DNA of 45,307 nt from Bacteroidaceae bacterium. Lineage in GTDB: Bacteria; Bacteroidota; Bacteroidia; Bacteroidales; Bacteroidaceae. Below the pieces are notes generated by a model that made no database searches, had not been told where the DNA came from, and saw only the letters and a list, made by a program, of their open reading frames with translations. Made by a program: the position numbers and the translations under genes. Positions 31,552 to 41,800 of the stretch are shown here, piece after piece. Every line of letters begins with the position of its first letter. The first letter of the stretch is position 1. The DNA lies in NCBI GenBank assembly GCA_024401165.1, contig JAKSLN010000006.1, positions 1 through 45,307 on the forward strand, in the 5' to 3' direction.

Positions 31552-33330
31552 ATGGCAACTACCACAATTGAAACATCAGAAGAGAAAAGTCTCAACTTCA
31601 TAGAAACACGTGTCAAAGAAGACTTGGCAGCAGGCAAGAATGGCGGAAGACTCCAAACGCGCTTCCCACCCGAACCTAACGGATACCTTCACATCGGTCA
31701 TGCCAAGGCTATCGCTATAGACTTTGGCATAGCCAAGAAGTTTGGCGGAAAGTGTTTTTTGCGAATGGATGACACAAATCCCCAAAAAGAGGACACGGAA
31801 TATGTAGAAGCCATCAAGCATGACATTGAGTGGCTTGGTTTCAAGTGGGACAATCTGGTCTATGCAAGCGATTACTTCCAGGAACTGTGGGACTTCGCAG
31901 AATGGTGTATCATGAACGACAAGGCCTATGTCGACGAACAGTCAAGCGAAGACATCGCAAAGCAGAAAGGCACACCTACCGAACCAGGAACGAACAGTCC
32001 TTATCGCGACAGACCGGCAGAAGAGAGTCTGCGCCTTTTCCGTGAGATGAACACGGGAAACGTAGAACCCGGAAAGATGATTCTTCGTGCAAAGATCGAC
32101 ATGACCAGTCCCAACATGCACTTCCGCGACCCCATCATGTACCGTGTACTGAACATGGAACATTGGCGCACCGGCAACAAGTGGAACGCTTATCCCATGT
32201 ACGACTTCACACACGGCCAAAGTGACTACCTGGAGGGCGTCACCCACTCTATCTGTACCCTGGAATTCGTTCCTCATCACGAACTTTACGACCTCTTTGT
32301 AACCTGGATGAAGGAATATAAGGGCGAGACCGAGGAAATTGAAGACAATCGTCCCCGTCAGTTTGAGTTCAACAAACTTAACCTCAACTACACACTTATG
32401 TCAAAGCGCAACCTGCTGATATTGACTAAGGAAGGAGTTGTGAGCGGATGGGACGATCCTCGAATGCCTACTATTTGTGGTATCCGTCGTCGTGGTTACA
32501 GCCCCGAAGGCGTCCTCAATTTCATCGACAAGATCGGCTACACCACTTTTGATGCCCTGAACGACATCAAACTGATGGAGGCTGCCATCCGTGAAGACCT
32601 GAACAAGCGTGCCATTCGTGTAAGCGCTGTTGTCAATCCCGTTAAACTTATCATTGATAATTACCCAGAAGGACAGGTTGAAGAGTTGACTGCTATCAAT
32701 AATCCTGAAATCCGTGATGCAGAAGGGAATACGGTAACCGAAGGAAACACACACGTAATTGAATTCAGTCGCGAACTTTGGATTGAGCGGGATGACTTCA
32801 TGGAGGATGGAGGAAAGAAGTTCCTTCGTCTGGGTCCCGGCAAGGAAGTCAGACTCAAGAATGCCTACATCATCAAATGTGACGAGGATCCAGCAAAGTG
32901 TATTGAAAAGGATGCTGAAGGCAACATCGTCTGCATTCACGCGACGTACGATGCTGACAGCAAAAGTGGTATGCCGGGTGCAGACCGCAAGATCAAGGGC
33001 AAGACCTTGCATTGGTTGAGCTGTGACCATAGTGTCAAGGCAGAGGTTCGCAACTACGAATGCCTCTGGACCTGCGAAAACCCACGTGACGCAATCAAGC
33101 AGTACGAAAAGGAGAATGACGTTCGCGGCATCGAAGCCATGCGTCCTTACCTCAACCCTAACAGTCTGACAATCAACAAGGATGCTTATATAGAGAAGTT
33201 TGCAACCGAATTGCCAGCTTTAACCTACTTGCAATTCCAGCGTATCGGATACTTCAACATCGATCCTGACTCAACCCCTGAGGCGCTTGTATTCAACAAG
33301 ACCGTAAGCCTCAATGCACCAAAATTCTAA
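31552..33330 (+). CDS. glnS: Glutaminyl-tRNA synthetase
   Basis: 592 aa, class I synthetase charging tRNA-Gln. HIGH motif HIGH at 47-50 (PPEPNGYLHIGHAK), DDTNPQKED and SMSK-type loop MSKR at 283-286. The anticodon-binding beta-barrels make up the C-terminal 240 residues, with the GlnRS insert GKTLHWLSCDHSVKAEVRNY. The presence of GlnRS means glutamine is charged directly in this organism. A TPR gene starts directly at the next base after its stop. Confidence 0.97.
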   Translation: MATTTIETSEEKSLNFIETRVKEDLAAGKNGGRLQTRFPPEPNGYLHIGHAKAIAIDFGIAKKFGGKCFLRMDDTNPQKEDTEYVEAIKHDIEWLGFKWDNLVYASDYFQELWDFAEWCIMNDKAYVDEQSSEDIAKQKGTPTEPGTNSPYRDRPAEESLRLFREMNTGNVEPGKMILRAKIDMTSPNMHFRDPIMYRVLNMEHWRTGNKWNAYPMYDFTHGQSDYLEGVTHSICTLEFVPHHELYDLFVTWMKEYKGETEEIEDNRPRQFEFNKLNLNYTLMSKRNLLILTKEGVVSGWDDPRMPTICGIRRRGYSPEGVLNFIDKIGYTTFDALNDIKLMEAAIREDLNKRAIRVSAVVNPVKLIIDNYPEGQVEELTAINNPEIRDAEGNTVTEGNTHVIEFSRELWIERDDFMEDGGKKFLRLGPGKEVRLKNAYIIKCDEDPAKCIEKDAEGNIVCIHATYDADSKSGMPGADRKIKGKTLHWLSCDHSVKAEVRNYECLWTCENPRDAIKQYEKENDVRGIEAMRPYLNPNSLTINKDAYIEKFATELPALTYLQFQRIGYFNIDPDSTPEALVFNKTVSLNAPKF

Positions 33331-34740
33331 ATGCGTAGCGAATATCAATCCTACTTTGAAGAAAACGAGTTTCTGGAGTGTCTCTCGAAATATGAGGAGG
33401 CTTTAAAAAACGGCGAGCAACCTTATATGGATGCAGACGAACTGACAGACATTGCAGAATACTATATGTTAAGAAACCGCGAGCAAGATGCAAACAAATG
33501 TATCTTGCTCGCAACCACTTTACACCCCGAAGCCATTGACCCACAGATATTCTTGGCCAGACAACAACTCTTTCACAATAACATAGAAAAAGCGGAAAAA
33601 ATTGCTCAAGAGATTGTTGAGCAAAACGATAGAGAGGTTGTCTTCTTATGGGCTGAAATAGCCATCAAATCTGGTGAGATTGGCAAAGCAAACAAGATTC
33701 TTTCTGATTATTATGAAACGATAGATGAGGAGAAAGATCTTTTTCTTTATGACTCGGCAGGTGTTTTCATGGACTACGAAGAATGGGGCATGGCGTTGAT
33801 TTGGGCAACACGCCTCAAAGAAGAATATCCAGAGTTTGACCGTACAGAAATACTAATGTGCGACATTCTTGTCAGTTGTGGAAGAATAAAGGAAGCTACT
33901 CCCCTACTTGAAAGCATCATAGACCGTAATCCTTTTGAAAAGGAAGCATGGGAACTTTTGGCCGAGGCTCAAAGTGCTCAAGAGAAATACGAAGCAGCAC
34001 TTGAATCGACTGATTATCTTTTGGCCATCGACGAAAAGCATCACCAGGGACAAGTATTGCGTGCAAATTGTTTGTATCATCTAAACAGAATTGAAGAATC
34101 GCACAAACAATACGAAGCTTACCTCAAGGAAGTGCCACAAGACGGGAATATTCGTTTTTATGACGCAATGGTGCTAACAGCTATGGAAAAATACCAGGAA
34201 GCTTACGACCAACTGTTGCTTGCCATAGATTCATTAGACCATTCAACAGCCGAATATTACCAGTCAAAGATGCAACTTTGCTATATTCTTAGCAAACAAA
34301 ACAAACCAGAGGAAGCGCTTGGCACACTTGAGTCGAGTTATTTGGAAGGCAAAAGAGATTTCGATTCCGAATATTATTTTATGCAAGGTCACATTCTGCT
34401 CGAAAATGACAAGTATGACGATGCCCTCTCAAACTTTGACAGAGCAGAATCGCTCACAAATGACTTGGAGGGCTTTAAATTGATGCGTTCAATAGAATAC
34501 ATTGAGAATGAACGATATACTGAAGGTGTTGATATTTTAAGAAACCTCTTAAACAGCAGTATGAAAGACAAGGAGGCGAATTGCTATCCTTATCTGGCCT
34601 ACGGAACTTATTTCATCAAGGACCACCCAGACCACCGAAACTATCTTCATTTGGCGGCACAATTCAACCCCAAACTTACAGAATATCTCTTTGCCCCAAT
34701 TTACCCCAACATTCCTATTTCGCAGTATAACGAGTTGTAA
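33331..34740 (+). CDS. Cytoplasmic tetratricopeptide-repeat protein
   Basis: 469 aa, no signal peptide. TPR-like helical pairs run throughout (EAWELLAEAQSAQEKYEAAL, QVLRANCLYHLNRIEESHKQ, EYYFMQGHILLENDKYDDAL), about ten units. It starts immediately after the glnS stop, so the two are cotranscribed. It is more AT-rich and acidic than the carbohydrate genes on the left. Function unknown; adapter role likely. Confidence 0.85.
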   Translation: MRSEYQSYFEENEFLECLSKYEEALKNGEQPYMDADELTDIAEYYMLRNREQDANKCILLATTLHPEAIDPQIFLARQQLFHNNIEKAEKIAQEIVEQNDREVVFLWAEIAIKSGEIGKANKILSDYYETIDEEKDLFLYDSAGVFMDYEEWGMALIWATRLKEEYPEFDRTEILMCDILVSCGRIKEATPLLESIIDRNPFEKEAWELLAEAQSAQEKYEAALESTDYLLAIDEKHHQGQVLRANCLYHLNRIEESHKQYEAYLKEVPQDGNIRFYDAMVLTAMEKYQEAYDQLLLAIDSLDHSTAEYYQSKMQLCYILSKQNKPEEALGTLESSYLEGKRDFDSEYYFMQGHILLENDKYDDALSNFDRAESLTNDLEGFKLMRSIEYIENERYTEGVDILRNLLNSSMKDKEANCYPYLAYGTYFIKDHPDHRNYLHLAAQFNPKLTEYLFAPIYPNIPISQYNEL

Positions 34741-34825
34741 AAATATTCTTTTTAACAACGTAAAAAGCAAAGCAAGACAAGCAGGTACACTTCGGATGCG
34801 GTCTTCTCGGTTGTTGCTATAAAAC

Positions 34826-34865
34826 AAAAGTGAAAAGTAAAACGTATCTTACTTTTCACTTTTTT
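34826..34865. terminator. Bidirectional terminator with 15-bp stem
   Basis: AAAAGTGAAAAGTAA (34826-34840), 8-nt loop, TTACTTTTCACTTTT (34849-34863) then TT. It serves the TPR gene on the plus strand and tRNA-Pro on the minus strand. Confidence 0.85.
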
Positions 34866-34866
34866 G

Positions 34867-34939
34867 TCGGGGCGACCCGACTCGAACGGGCGACCGCCTG
34901 GTCCCAAACCAGGAACGCTACCAACTGCGCTACACCCCG
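34867..34939 (-). tRNA. tRNA-Pro (anticodon TGG)
   Basis: 73 nt on the minus strand. Acceptor stem CGGGGTG/CGCCCCG, discriminator A, anticodon stem CCTGG/CCAGG around TTTGGGA with anticodon TGG, T-arm GCCCG-TTCGAGT-CGGGT. CCA is not encoded (next bases CAA). Confidence 0.95.
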
Positions 34940-35021
34940 AAAGGCGCTTATCTCCTCAAAAGCGATGCAAAGTTACATGTTTTTTTTCATACTGGCAACT
35001 TTTTACACATTTTTTTCAAAA

Positions 35022-37478
35022 CTATAACACTTCGATTTTGGCAAAACGAAGCAAAAGTTGCTTTGTACCAACGTTATCAAATTTAACTGTTGCTTTCATA
35101 TCCAAACCAGTTCCTTCGACAGAAAGGACGGTTCCGTGTCCAAAACGGCTATGCTGTACCTGGCAACCAACAGAAATTGCCTTACCATTGTTTGATGCAG
35201 ATGATGTCGCAGAAGAAGTAGCTGAACCTTGGCCAGTAGACTGTGGAACAGGGGTAACGGAACGTTGCGATACTGATGAAACTGAAGAAACACGTTTTAA
35301 AGTCTTACCCCAAACGGTTGATGGAAAATCAGCTGAGGTTGTTTTACGACTAGAGGCCCCAAATGAAGGCGACGATGTGCCGAAATCAGTAGAACGGAAC
35401 TGACTGGGATTCATCGAAGTTGCAGATCGGGCAAAAGGATTTGAAGTTCGTGAAGGAGTGCGACTAGTTTCTCTTGCAGAAAAGAGTGAAGAATTGTTGG
35501 TTGCATTGGAATAAAGATACTTGCTATCAATCTCATGCAAGAAGCGACTTGGACTAGACATCTCGACTTTACCAAAACGGAATCTGCTTTTTGCTGAGGA
35601 AAGGAAGAGTTGTTCTTCAGCTCTGGTCATGGCAACATACATCAACCTTCGTTCTTCTTCAAGTCCTCTCTGACCATCATGCAGCGCCATTTCGTTAGGG
35701 AAAAGATTCTCTTCAAGACCAACGACAAAGACAATTCGGAACTCAAGACCTTTAGCACTATGAATGGTCATCAGGGTAACTTTATCATTCGAATCAGAAC
35801 CATCTTCTGAAGTGTTTTTTTCGTCTAAATCGCTTATCAGAGAAACCTCCTGAAGATAATCCCCAAGCAAACAACCCGAATCCTCCTCTCTATGCTCTTC
35901 AACAAAAGCAGCTATAGAGTCCAGCATTTCTTGAAAATTCTCCTGACGACTAATATCCTCCGGTTCGGTACCTTTATTTATATCTGCGGCAATACCAGAA
36001 GATTGTACAATTCGTTTCGCCAAGGTGTACGCATCCTCTGATTCAATCAAAGCATGAAAAGACATAATCAGTTCAGAGAACTTTTGGAGTTTGGCAACTG
36101 TTCCTTTATTGACATCGAGCGAAAACTCTTCTGGCGACAGCAGAATCTGCCAGGGTGATACAGCATTCTTTGAGGCACATGCCATGACCTTCGACAGCGT
36201 TGTATCACCAATGCCACGGGCTGGGTAGTTGATTACACGGCGCATTGCTTCTTCGTCTCGAGGATTAAGCGTTAAACGAAGATAGGCGATAACATCCTTA
36301 ATTTCTTTTCTTTGATAGAATGAAAGTCCACCGTAAATCTTGTACGGTATGCCTTGCTTACGAATGGCATCCTCAAGACTTCTACTCTGAGAATTCGTAC
36401 GGTAAAGAATCGCAAAGTCAGAATAAGGAATATGTTCACGATGATGCAATCTGTTGATGCGTTCGCTAACAACCATGCTTTCGACCAAATCACTTTCAAC
36501 GTCGAGAACATGAATGGGTGAACCTTCTGACTTTTCGCTATAGACGTCTTTTTTAATTTGACCTTTATTAAAGGAAATCAGACTGTTGGCAGCATTTACA
36601 ATTGTTTGTGTGCTTCGATAATTTCTTTCCAACTTAAACAACTTCGCCCCATCATACATGCTTTGGAAACGAAGAATATTGTCAATATTCGCACCACGGA
36701 AACTGTAAATGCTTTGTGCATCATCTCCAACGACACAAACACGTTGTCTATTTTGAGTAATTTGCCAAACGATACGATGCTGGGCATAATTCGTATCCTG
36801 ATACTCATCAACAAGGACGTATTGGAATCTATCTTGATATTTGGCAAGTATATCTGGATATTTTTCAAACAGATAGAAGGCATACAAGAGAAGATCGTCA
36901 AAGTCCATGGCATCGCTTAGTCTGCAACGTTGCATATAACGAAGATACACTTCTCCCAAAGCCGTCATCTTAGATTCATAGTCACGCTGTTGAATGGAAG
37001 AATCCATTCGATATTGGTCAGGAAAGACCAGCCCGTTCTTTGCCTCACTAATTCTATTACATACGGTTGCTGGTTTATAAACTTTCTCATCTAAGTTAAG
37101 TTCACGCAGAATTGTTTTTACCAGACTCTTAGAATCAGATGCATCATAGATAGTAAAGTTGGACGAAAAACCGAGACTGGCGGCTTCGATTCGTAAGATA
37201 CGTGAAAGAATGCTGTGGAAGGTACCCATCCACAATTGACTTGCCAGTTCTGTTCCAACTTGGCGAGCAATACGTTCTTGCATTTCACGTGCCGCCTTAT
37301 TGGTAAAGGTTAACGCAAGTATATTCCAAGGCTTGTAACCTTTATCCAGCAAATAAGCAATTTTATAGGTAAGTACTCTCGTCTTACCCGAACCTGCTCC
37401 AGCTATCACTAAAGAAGAGCCGTCAATATATTCTACAGCTTTTTGTTGTGCTTCGTTTAATTCTGAAAGGTTTACCAT
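35022..37478 (-). CDS. pcrA: PcrA/UvrD-type DNA helicase
   Basis: 818 aa from MVNLSELNEAQQKAV; an in-frame ATG at 37529 would overlap the upstream gene by 41 nt and adds a non-family hydrophobic stretch. SF1 3'-5' helicase in excision repair and removal of protein from DNA. Walker A IAGAGSGKT (Lys32), DEYQDTN (motif II), GDDAQSIYSFRGA (III), VTLMTIHSAKGLEF (V), YVAMTRAEE (VI). The C-terminal 150 residues are Ser/Thr-rich and disordered before an end domain (GCQVQHSRFGHGTVLSVEGT) as in PcrA. It ends a five-gene operon. Confidence 0.95.
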   Translation of the reverse strand: MVNLSELNEAQQKAVEYIDGSSLVIAGAGSGKTRVLTYKIAYLLDKGYKPWNILALTFTNKAAREMQERIARQVGTELASQLWMGTFHSILSRILRIEAASLGFSSNFTIYDASDSKSLVKTILRELNLDEKVYKPATVCNRISEAKNGLVFPDQYRMDSSIQQRDYESKMTALGEVYLRYMQRCRLSDAMDFDDLLLYAFYLFEKYPDILAKYQDRFQYVLVDEYQDTNYAQHRIVWQITQNRQRVCVVGDDAQSIYSFRGANIDNILRFQSMYDGAKLFKLERNYRSTQTIVNAANSLISFNKGQIKKDVYSEKSEGSPIHVLDVESDLVESMVVSERINRLHHREHIPYSDFAILYRTNSQSRSLEDAIRKQGIPYKIYGGLSFYQRKEIKDVIAYLRLTLNPRDEEAMRRVINYPARGIGDTTLSKVMACASKNAVSPWQILLSPEEFSLDVNKGTVAKLQKFSELIMSFHALIESEDAYTLAKRIVQSSGIAADINKGTEPEDISRQENFQEMLDSIAAFVEEHREEDSGCLLGDYLQEVSLISDLDEKNTSEDGSDSNDKVTLMTIHSAKGLEFRIVFVVGLEENLFPNEMALHDGQRGLEEERRLMYVAMTRAEEQLFLSSAKSRFRFGKVEMSSPSRFLHEIDSKYLYSNATNNSSLFSARETSRTPSRTSNPFARSATSMNPSQFRSTDFGTSSPSFGASSRKTTSADFPSTVWGKTLKRVSSVSSVSQRSVTPVPQSTGQGSATSSATSSASNNGKAISVGCQVQHSRFGHGTVLSVEGTGLDMKATVKFDNVGTKQLLLRFAKIEVL

Positions 37479-37488
37479 CAGCAAAGAA

Positions 37489-38094
37489 TCAAGATATACA
37501 GTATTTAATAATATGATAAAGCAGACCACCCATCATCACGATAGCAATCCAAACGCCATGTCTAACAAAACCTTGAGTTATCATCCTTGTAATTCCTTCA
37601 ATTCCATAAAGTTGAGAAGAGAAAGCAACATAAATTATTGACGTTAAGATAATGTCAACAAACAAAGCTAAAGGAAAACCAGACAACCAAGGCGATGCGG
37701 GCAAAAGAGTTCCTGTAACACTTAGTAAGGCGGTGAAACGGAAAATAACAGGCAAGAAAAGTATGATCAGAAAAGTAAAAAAGAACAGGAGACTGCCTAT
37801 GAGTGCTTTCCTGTGCGGAGGCTCGGCTTCATTTCGTATCACAAGAATGCGAATATGATGTGCAAGTTTCGACTCTTGTAACGTTCCTATCGCTGTAAGA
37901 AATAGGATGAGAAGCGACAGGTGTGGCGACGACAGCATTTCTGCTCCGTGATTAAACAACCAACGTAAAGCTTCTTCGGACACAAGGTTGACTACGTCTG
38001 CTCCAAGAACAGATGCAACCCAGGCGATGAGAGGCACAAGAATAAAAAGTGCTAACTCAACGACGCACACAACATTGGCTATTTTTCTAATCAT
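37489..38094 (-). CDS. Small polytopic membrane protein, AbgT-like N-terminal part
   Basis: 201 aa with about five membrane helices (VVELALFILVPLIAWVASVL, LSLLILFLTAIGTLQE, LLFFFTFLIILFLPVIFRF, LALFVDIILTSIIYVAF, VWIAIVMMGGLLYHII). The segment NLVSEEALRWLFNHGAEML, then SPHLSLLILFLTAIGTLQES, resembles the start of AbgT transporters, which are about 500 aa. So this would be only a third of a transporter; function unknown. Its ATG overlaps the regulator's stop codon by one base, indicating coupled translation. It precedes pcrA by 10 nt. Confidence 0.75.
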   Translation of the reverse strand: MIRKIANVVCVVELALFILVPLIAWVASVLGADVVNLVSEEALRWLFNHGAEMLSSPHLSLLILFLTAIGTLQESKLAHHIRILVIRNEAEPPHRKALIGSLLFFFTFLIILFLPVIFRFTALLSVTGTLLPASPWLSGFPLALFVDIILTSIIYVAFSSQLYGIEGITRMITQGFVRHGVWIAIVMMGGLLYHIIKYCIS

Positions 38095-38816
38095 TATTCG
38101 TCGTCACTCTTGAGGTTATCAAGGTCGATAATTCTGAGTTGTAAAGCTCTCACAACCAATCTTGTAGCATTTACACCCGTACGTTCAGAAGGTGAGAAAA
38201 GGCGGTTAATGAGTTCTGTCTGTCGCTTTTCAAGGCTCTTTACGCCAAACGGCATGCCCTTAAGTTGAGCAATCATGTCCTTTGTATAGCCGAGAGCCAG
38301 ATGACGAAGGAATCGTTCGTCATACTCATCGATGTCATAGTCAATAACGGCATCTCCGCGTTGAGATTCACCCAAGACTGAGTTCTTGAATCGGGCAATA
38401 ATCTTCTCAAGTATCGGTTGATTGAAAACCAATCGCTTACCGCTCATCACATTTGAGACATCCGTGTGGGTGAGCATCTCACCCGTCTTCAGTATAATGC
38501 CATCTGCACCTGCGTTTAACACTTCCACCCAAAGCTGTTCGTTCAAAATCTCACCTGTAAAGATAAGAACATGCGTCTGGGGATAGCGATTACGAACTTG
38601 ACGGCAGATTTCGACACCAACTGTAGTGCTACCACCAAGTCCAAGGTCAAGCAAAAGCAAGTCGGGAACCTCTACACGAAATAGTTTCCACAATTCGCTT
38701 TCATTCTGTGCGGTACCAATTATCTGAGCCTCGGGAATGTCAGAACGAAAAATCTCTTCGGTTCCTTTAAGCTCCAACTTTACGTCTTCGACGATAATTA
38801 CTTTAAAATTTTCCAT
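38094..38816 (-). CDS. Response regulator with LuxR-like C-terminal domain
   Basis: 240 aa. Receiver domain 1-125 with acidic pair Glu10-Asp11, phosphoacceptor Asp57 (LLLLDLGLGG), Thr87 and Lys110. The C-terminal 70 residues (FLRHLALGYTKDMIAQLKGM, VKSLEKRQTELINRLF) resemble the LuxR/NarL helix-turn-helix. It lies 27 nt after the sensor kinase, which is its likely partner. Confidence 0.9.
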   Translation of the reverse strand: MENFKVIIVEDVKLELKGTEEIFRSDIPEAQIIGTAQNESELWKLFRVEVPDLLLLDLGLGGSTTVGVEICRQVRNRYPQTHVLIFTGEILNEQLWVEVLNAGADGIILKTGEMLTHTDVSNVMSGKRLVFNQPILEKIIARFKNSVLGESQRGDAVIDYDIDEYDERFLRHLALGYTKDMIAQLKGMPFGVKSLEKRQTELINRLFSPSERTGVNATRLVVRALQLRIIDLDNLKSDDE

Positions 38817-38843
38817 ATATTAAATACTGTTTTTCTGCAAGAT

Positions 38844-41800
38844 TTATTTCTTAGTGTCGCTTACTGGCAGCGTAAACCAAATAGAGTGTTCGTCTGCCAC
38901 AAGTCTCAATCCCGGATTATTATTCAACGCATCTGTGTCTCGAATGATCTGTTTAACTATCAACAAGGGAATACGTTCCTTGCTGGGATAGAACAAGTTA
39001 TGCGACTCTTGGTCTGAATAAGTTATTTCGTGGCTTGCAACAATGAAACGTATAACCGATTTCTGCCGGTCAGTCTGAAGGGTGATTTCTTCAGTCTGTG
39101 GAAAAGCGGTCAAAACATAAGTGAACAACTGTTTGAAGAGTTCAGAAAGAAGCGTGCTGTCTGCTCTAACATAACATGATGACTCATTGTTGTTATTACC
39201 ATCAACAAGAAGCTTGGTGCTGGATTTCGACTTTTTGGTTGCTTGTGAAAAAGCATCCTTTATTAGCGCCTTAACTGCAGACAATTCTATCTGTTCACGA
39301 CGTTGTCCGACGTTCGCAGTCTGTCGTTCAGCTTGTCCAGAAAGCAAGGTATACATCTGCTTGTAATATATTGTCAGTTCGTCCAACTGTTGCAAGTCTA
39401 CGTCCTCTGTATCAACCAATTGACGAATTCGCGAAGGATAATACATGGATTCGTGCTTGATTGTTGACAAGCAATTGTCTAGAACTTGATTCTGAACATG
39501 AAGACGACTCTCCTCATACTTACTGTGCGAAAGAAGGTCTTCTTGCTGACTGATATCATGTTGAATAGAACGAGTGATATCCGCAGCCAATCTTCTTCGT
39601 CCTTTGAACAGCATATAAATAAGGACAACGGAAATCAAAGAAAGAATGACAAGCAGGACCGTAATCTGTTGGGATTTTGACTTCGTATTCTGCAAGTTAT
39701 CACAGTAGGTTGGAAGCGTCTTGTCTTGATGATACAACTTGTGCAAGTAGACACAGAGACGATTGTTGTAATTGTACAAATCCCATTCATGCAACGCCAA
39801 AGCTGCAACAGCTATCTCATTGCGAAGGTTCATCAACAAAATATAATCCCAGTCCTCCCCATTTCTATATGCATTTACTTCCAACGCTTCTTGTTCATTT
39901 GCATTGTTGTCGGAAGGGAAGAGTTTTAGTTCCGGATTGTACGCCATTAAGGCTGAATCTGCATAGAAAATAGCATCTTCATAGTACCCCTCAACATTAC
40001 AATCATAAACAAGATCATAATAATGAGTGGCCAAGTCTGCGTCAACGACGGTTTGGCTCGGAATACTATCGTTACCGGCAAAAAGATTTGTTGACAACAA
40101 GCAAGACAACACAAGCATCATCACGCGAGGAAGGCGGAAGAAAAAGCGGCTGCCCTCCCCCACTTTGCTCTCAATGCCAAAGGTGCAGACGTAAAACTGC
40201 TTGCTGGCCTTCTTATACTTTTCAATGATGCCCTTACAGTTCATCAAGCCAAAGCCAAAGCCCTTCTTGCCATGTACATCTGCATCGTTAGCACCAATCT
40301 GCCCTGCATCATATACCTTGCTGTTGACGATGGTGTCGATGTCTTCGGGTTTGAGTCCACATCCCGTGTCACTTACGCTTAACTCAACATACCCCTCGCC
40401 TTCAGTTGCTGAAACTCGAACGGAACCACCGCTTGGCGTAAACTTCCGGGCGTTATCGGCCAAGGTGTTCAACATGAACAGCGTCAAGGCTTTGTCTGCC
40501 TTTACTTGGAAATCAGTTGGTTCGACAATCAGCTTTACCCCTTGTTGGTCAAAGGCATAATGTCCGCGTTCAACAATCTCGAACAATTCCTGCAATTCAA
40601 TGGTTGAAATCTGGAGTGATAATTGACCACGTTCCATCTGAATCCACTCAGTCAAAATATCATTGTAAGAGACAATCTGGTCAGACAGCTCCGCAATGTA
40701 CTCCAATTGTTGAGGTTCGCATTGCTGGCGTTTTTTCATTCGTGAAATCTCATTCAAGATACGATCCAGAAATGGTGTAACAGCTTGAACAAGTGAAACC
40801 TTGGCACGCTTCTCCACGTTACGTATCTTGTTCTGAGAGATACGCAGTCGACTAACCTCGTACTCTTCATGCAACTCTTCCAATCGGTCCAATAAGGCTT
40901 CAACTCTAACTTGGTCGTCCTTAAGGATTCGTTTGCTGGAGTTGAGAGAAGCACTCTCTTCGTTAGATAGATGGGGGCGAAGGCGAAGCAACAAATAGAT
41001 AAACAGGAAAAGAAACAGTAGCAAAACGGAAGCTGCTGCCCAAAGCAACGTGTGCTGAATGTCTATTTCTTCTTCGAGTTCCTTCTTACGACTCTCAATC
41101 TCTCGGTTCTGCGATGTACTTTCCAGAATGTCAAGATAGATATTTCGGTTATAGTCACTTGCCGACTTCATGTCGAGCGCGCTATAAGTCATCGTCAACT
41201 GCTGACGAATGCCAGCCATCCATTCCGGAACAGTCTGAACACTCTCATCTTCAATCCATTTCCTTTCGATGCTCATCACACCCGATTCATTCGCATTATA
41301 CGCTTGCAACGTATCCTTCGAATGTGGATAGTATTTCTTGTGATGCTCGTTTACGCATGATAAAGCATGCTTATAATAGTCAAGAGAAGCTTCGTTAAAT
41401 CCTCTGTAAAAAGACAACTCGCCAAGCGTTCTGTACACGCAGGCCGTCTGAAACAAATCGCCGTAATCCAGGAACAGAGACAAAGCGTGACGGGCAAGGG
41501 CTTGGGGGAAGTAATCGTCTGTAAAGATGGAATCTCGCGGCATCCAGAAGATATGCTGACCATAAAGCATGTTGTAGGAATCAAAGAAGCGTTCGCGGAT
41601 GATGTCACGGTCGTACTTTGTCTTTAGTCTCGAAGCCAGGGCTTGGAGTGCGTTGCCAGCAAAATAACTATTGTTTATTCGCAGAGAGTTGGCAAAACAA
41701 TTAATCAAATACTCAAACTCCTGTTTTGCAACCTCCTCATAACTGCCGTTGACCAAACCGCCAGACCCCATCATATACAGGTAGTTAAGCCATTGGGTCG

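Noticed and set aside
37479..37529. Longer start for pcrA
   Set aside because: Overlaps the upstream gene and adds a hydrophobic stretch not found in the family.
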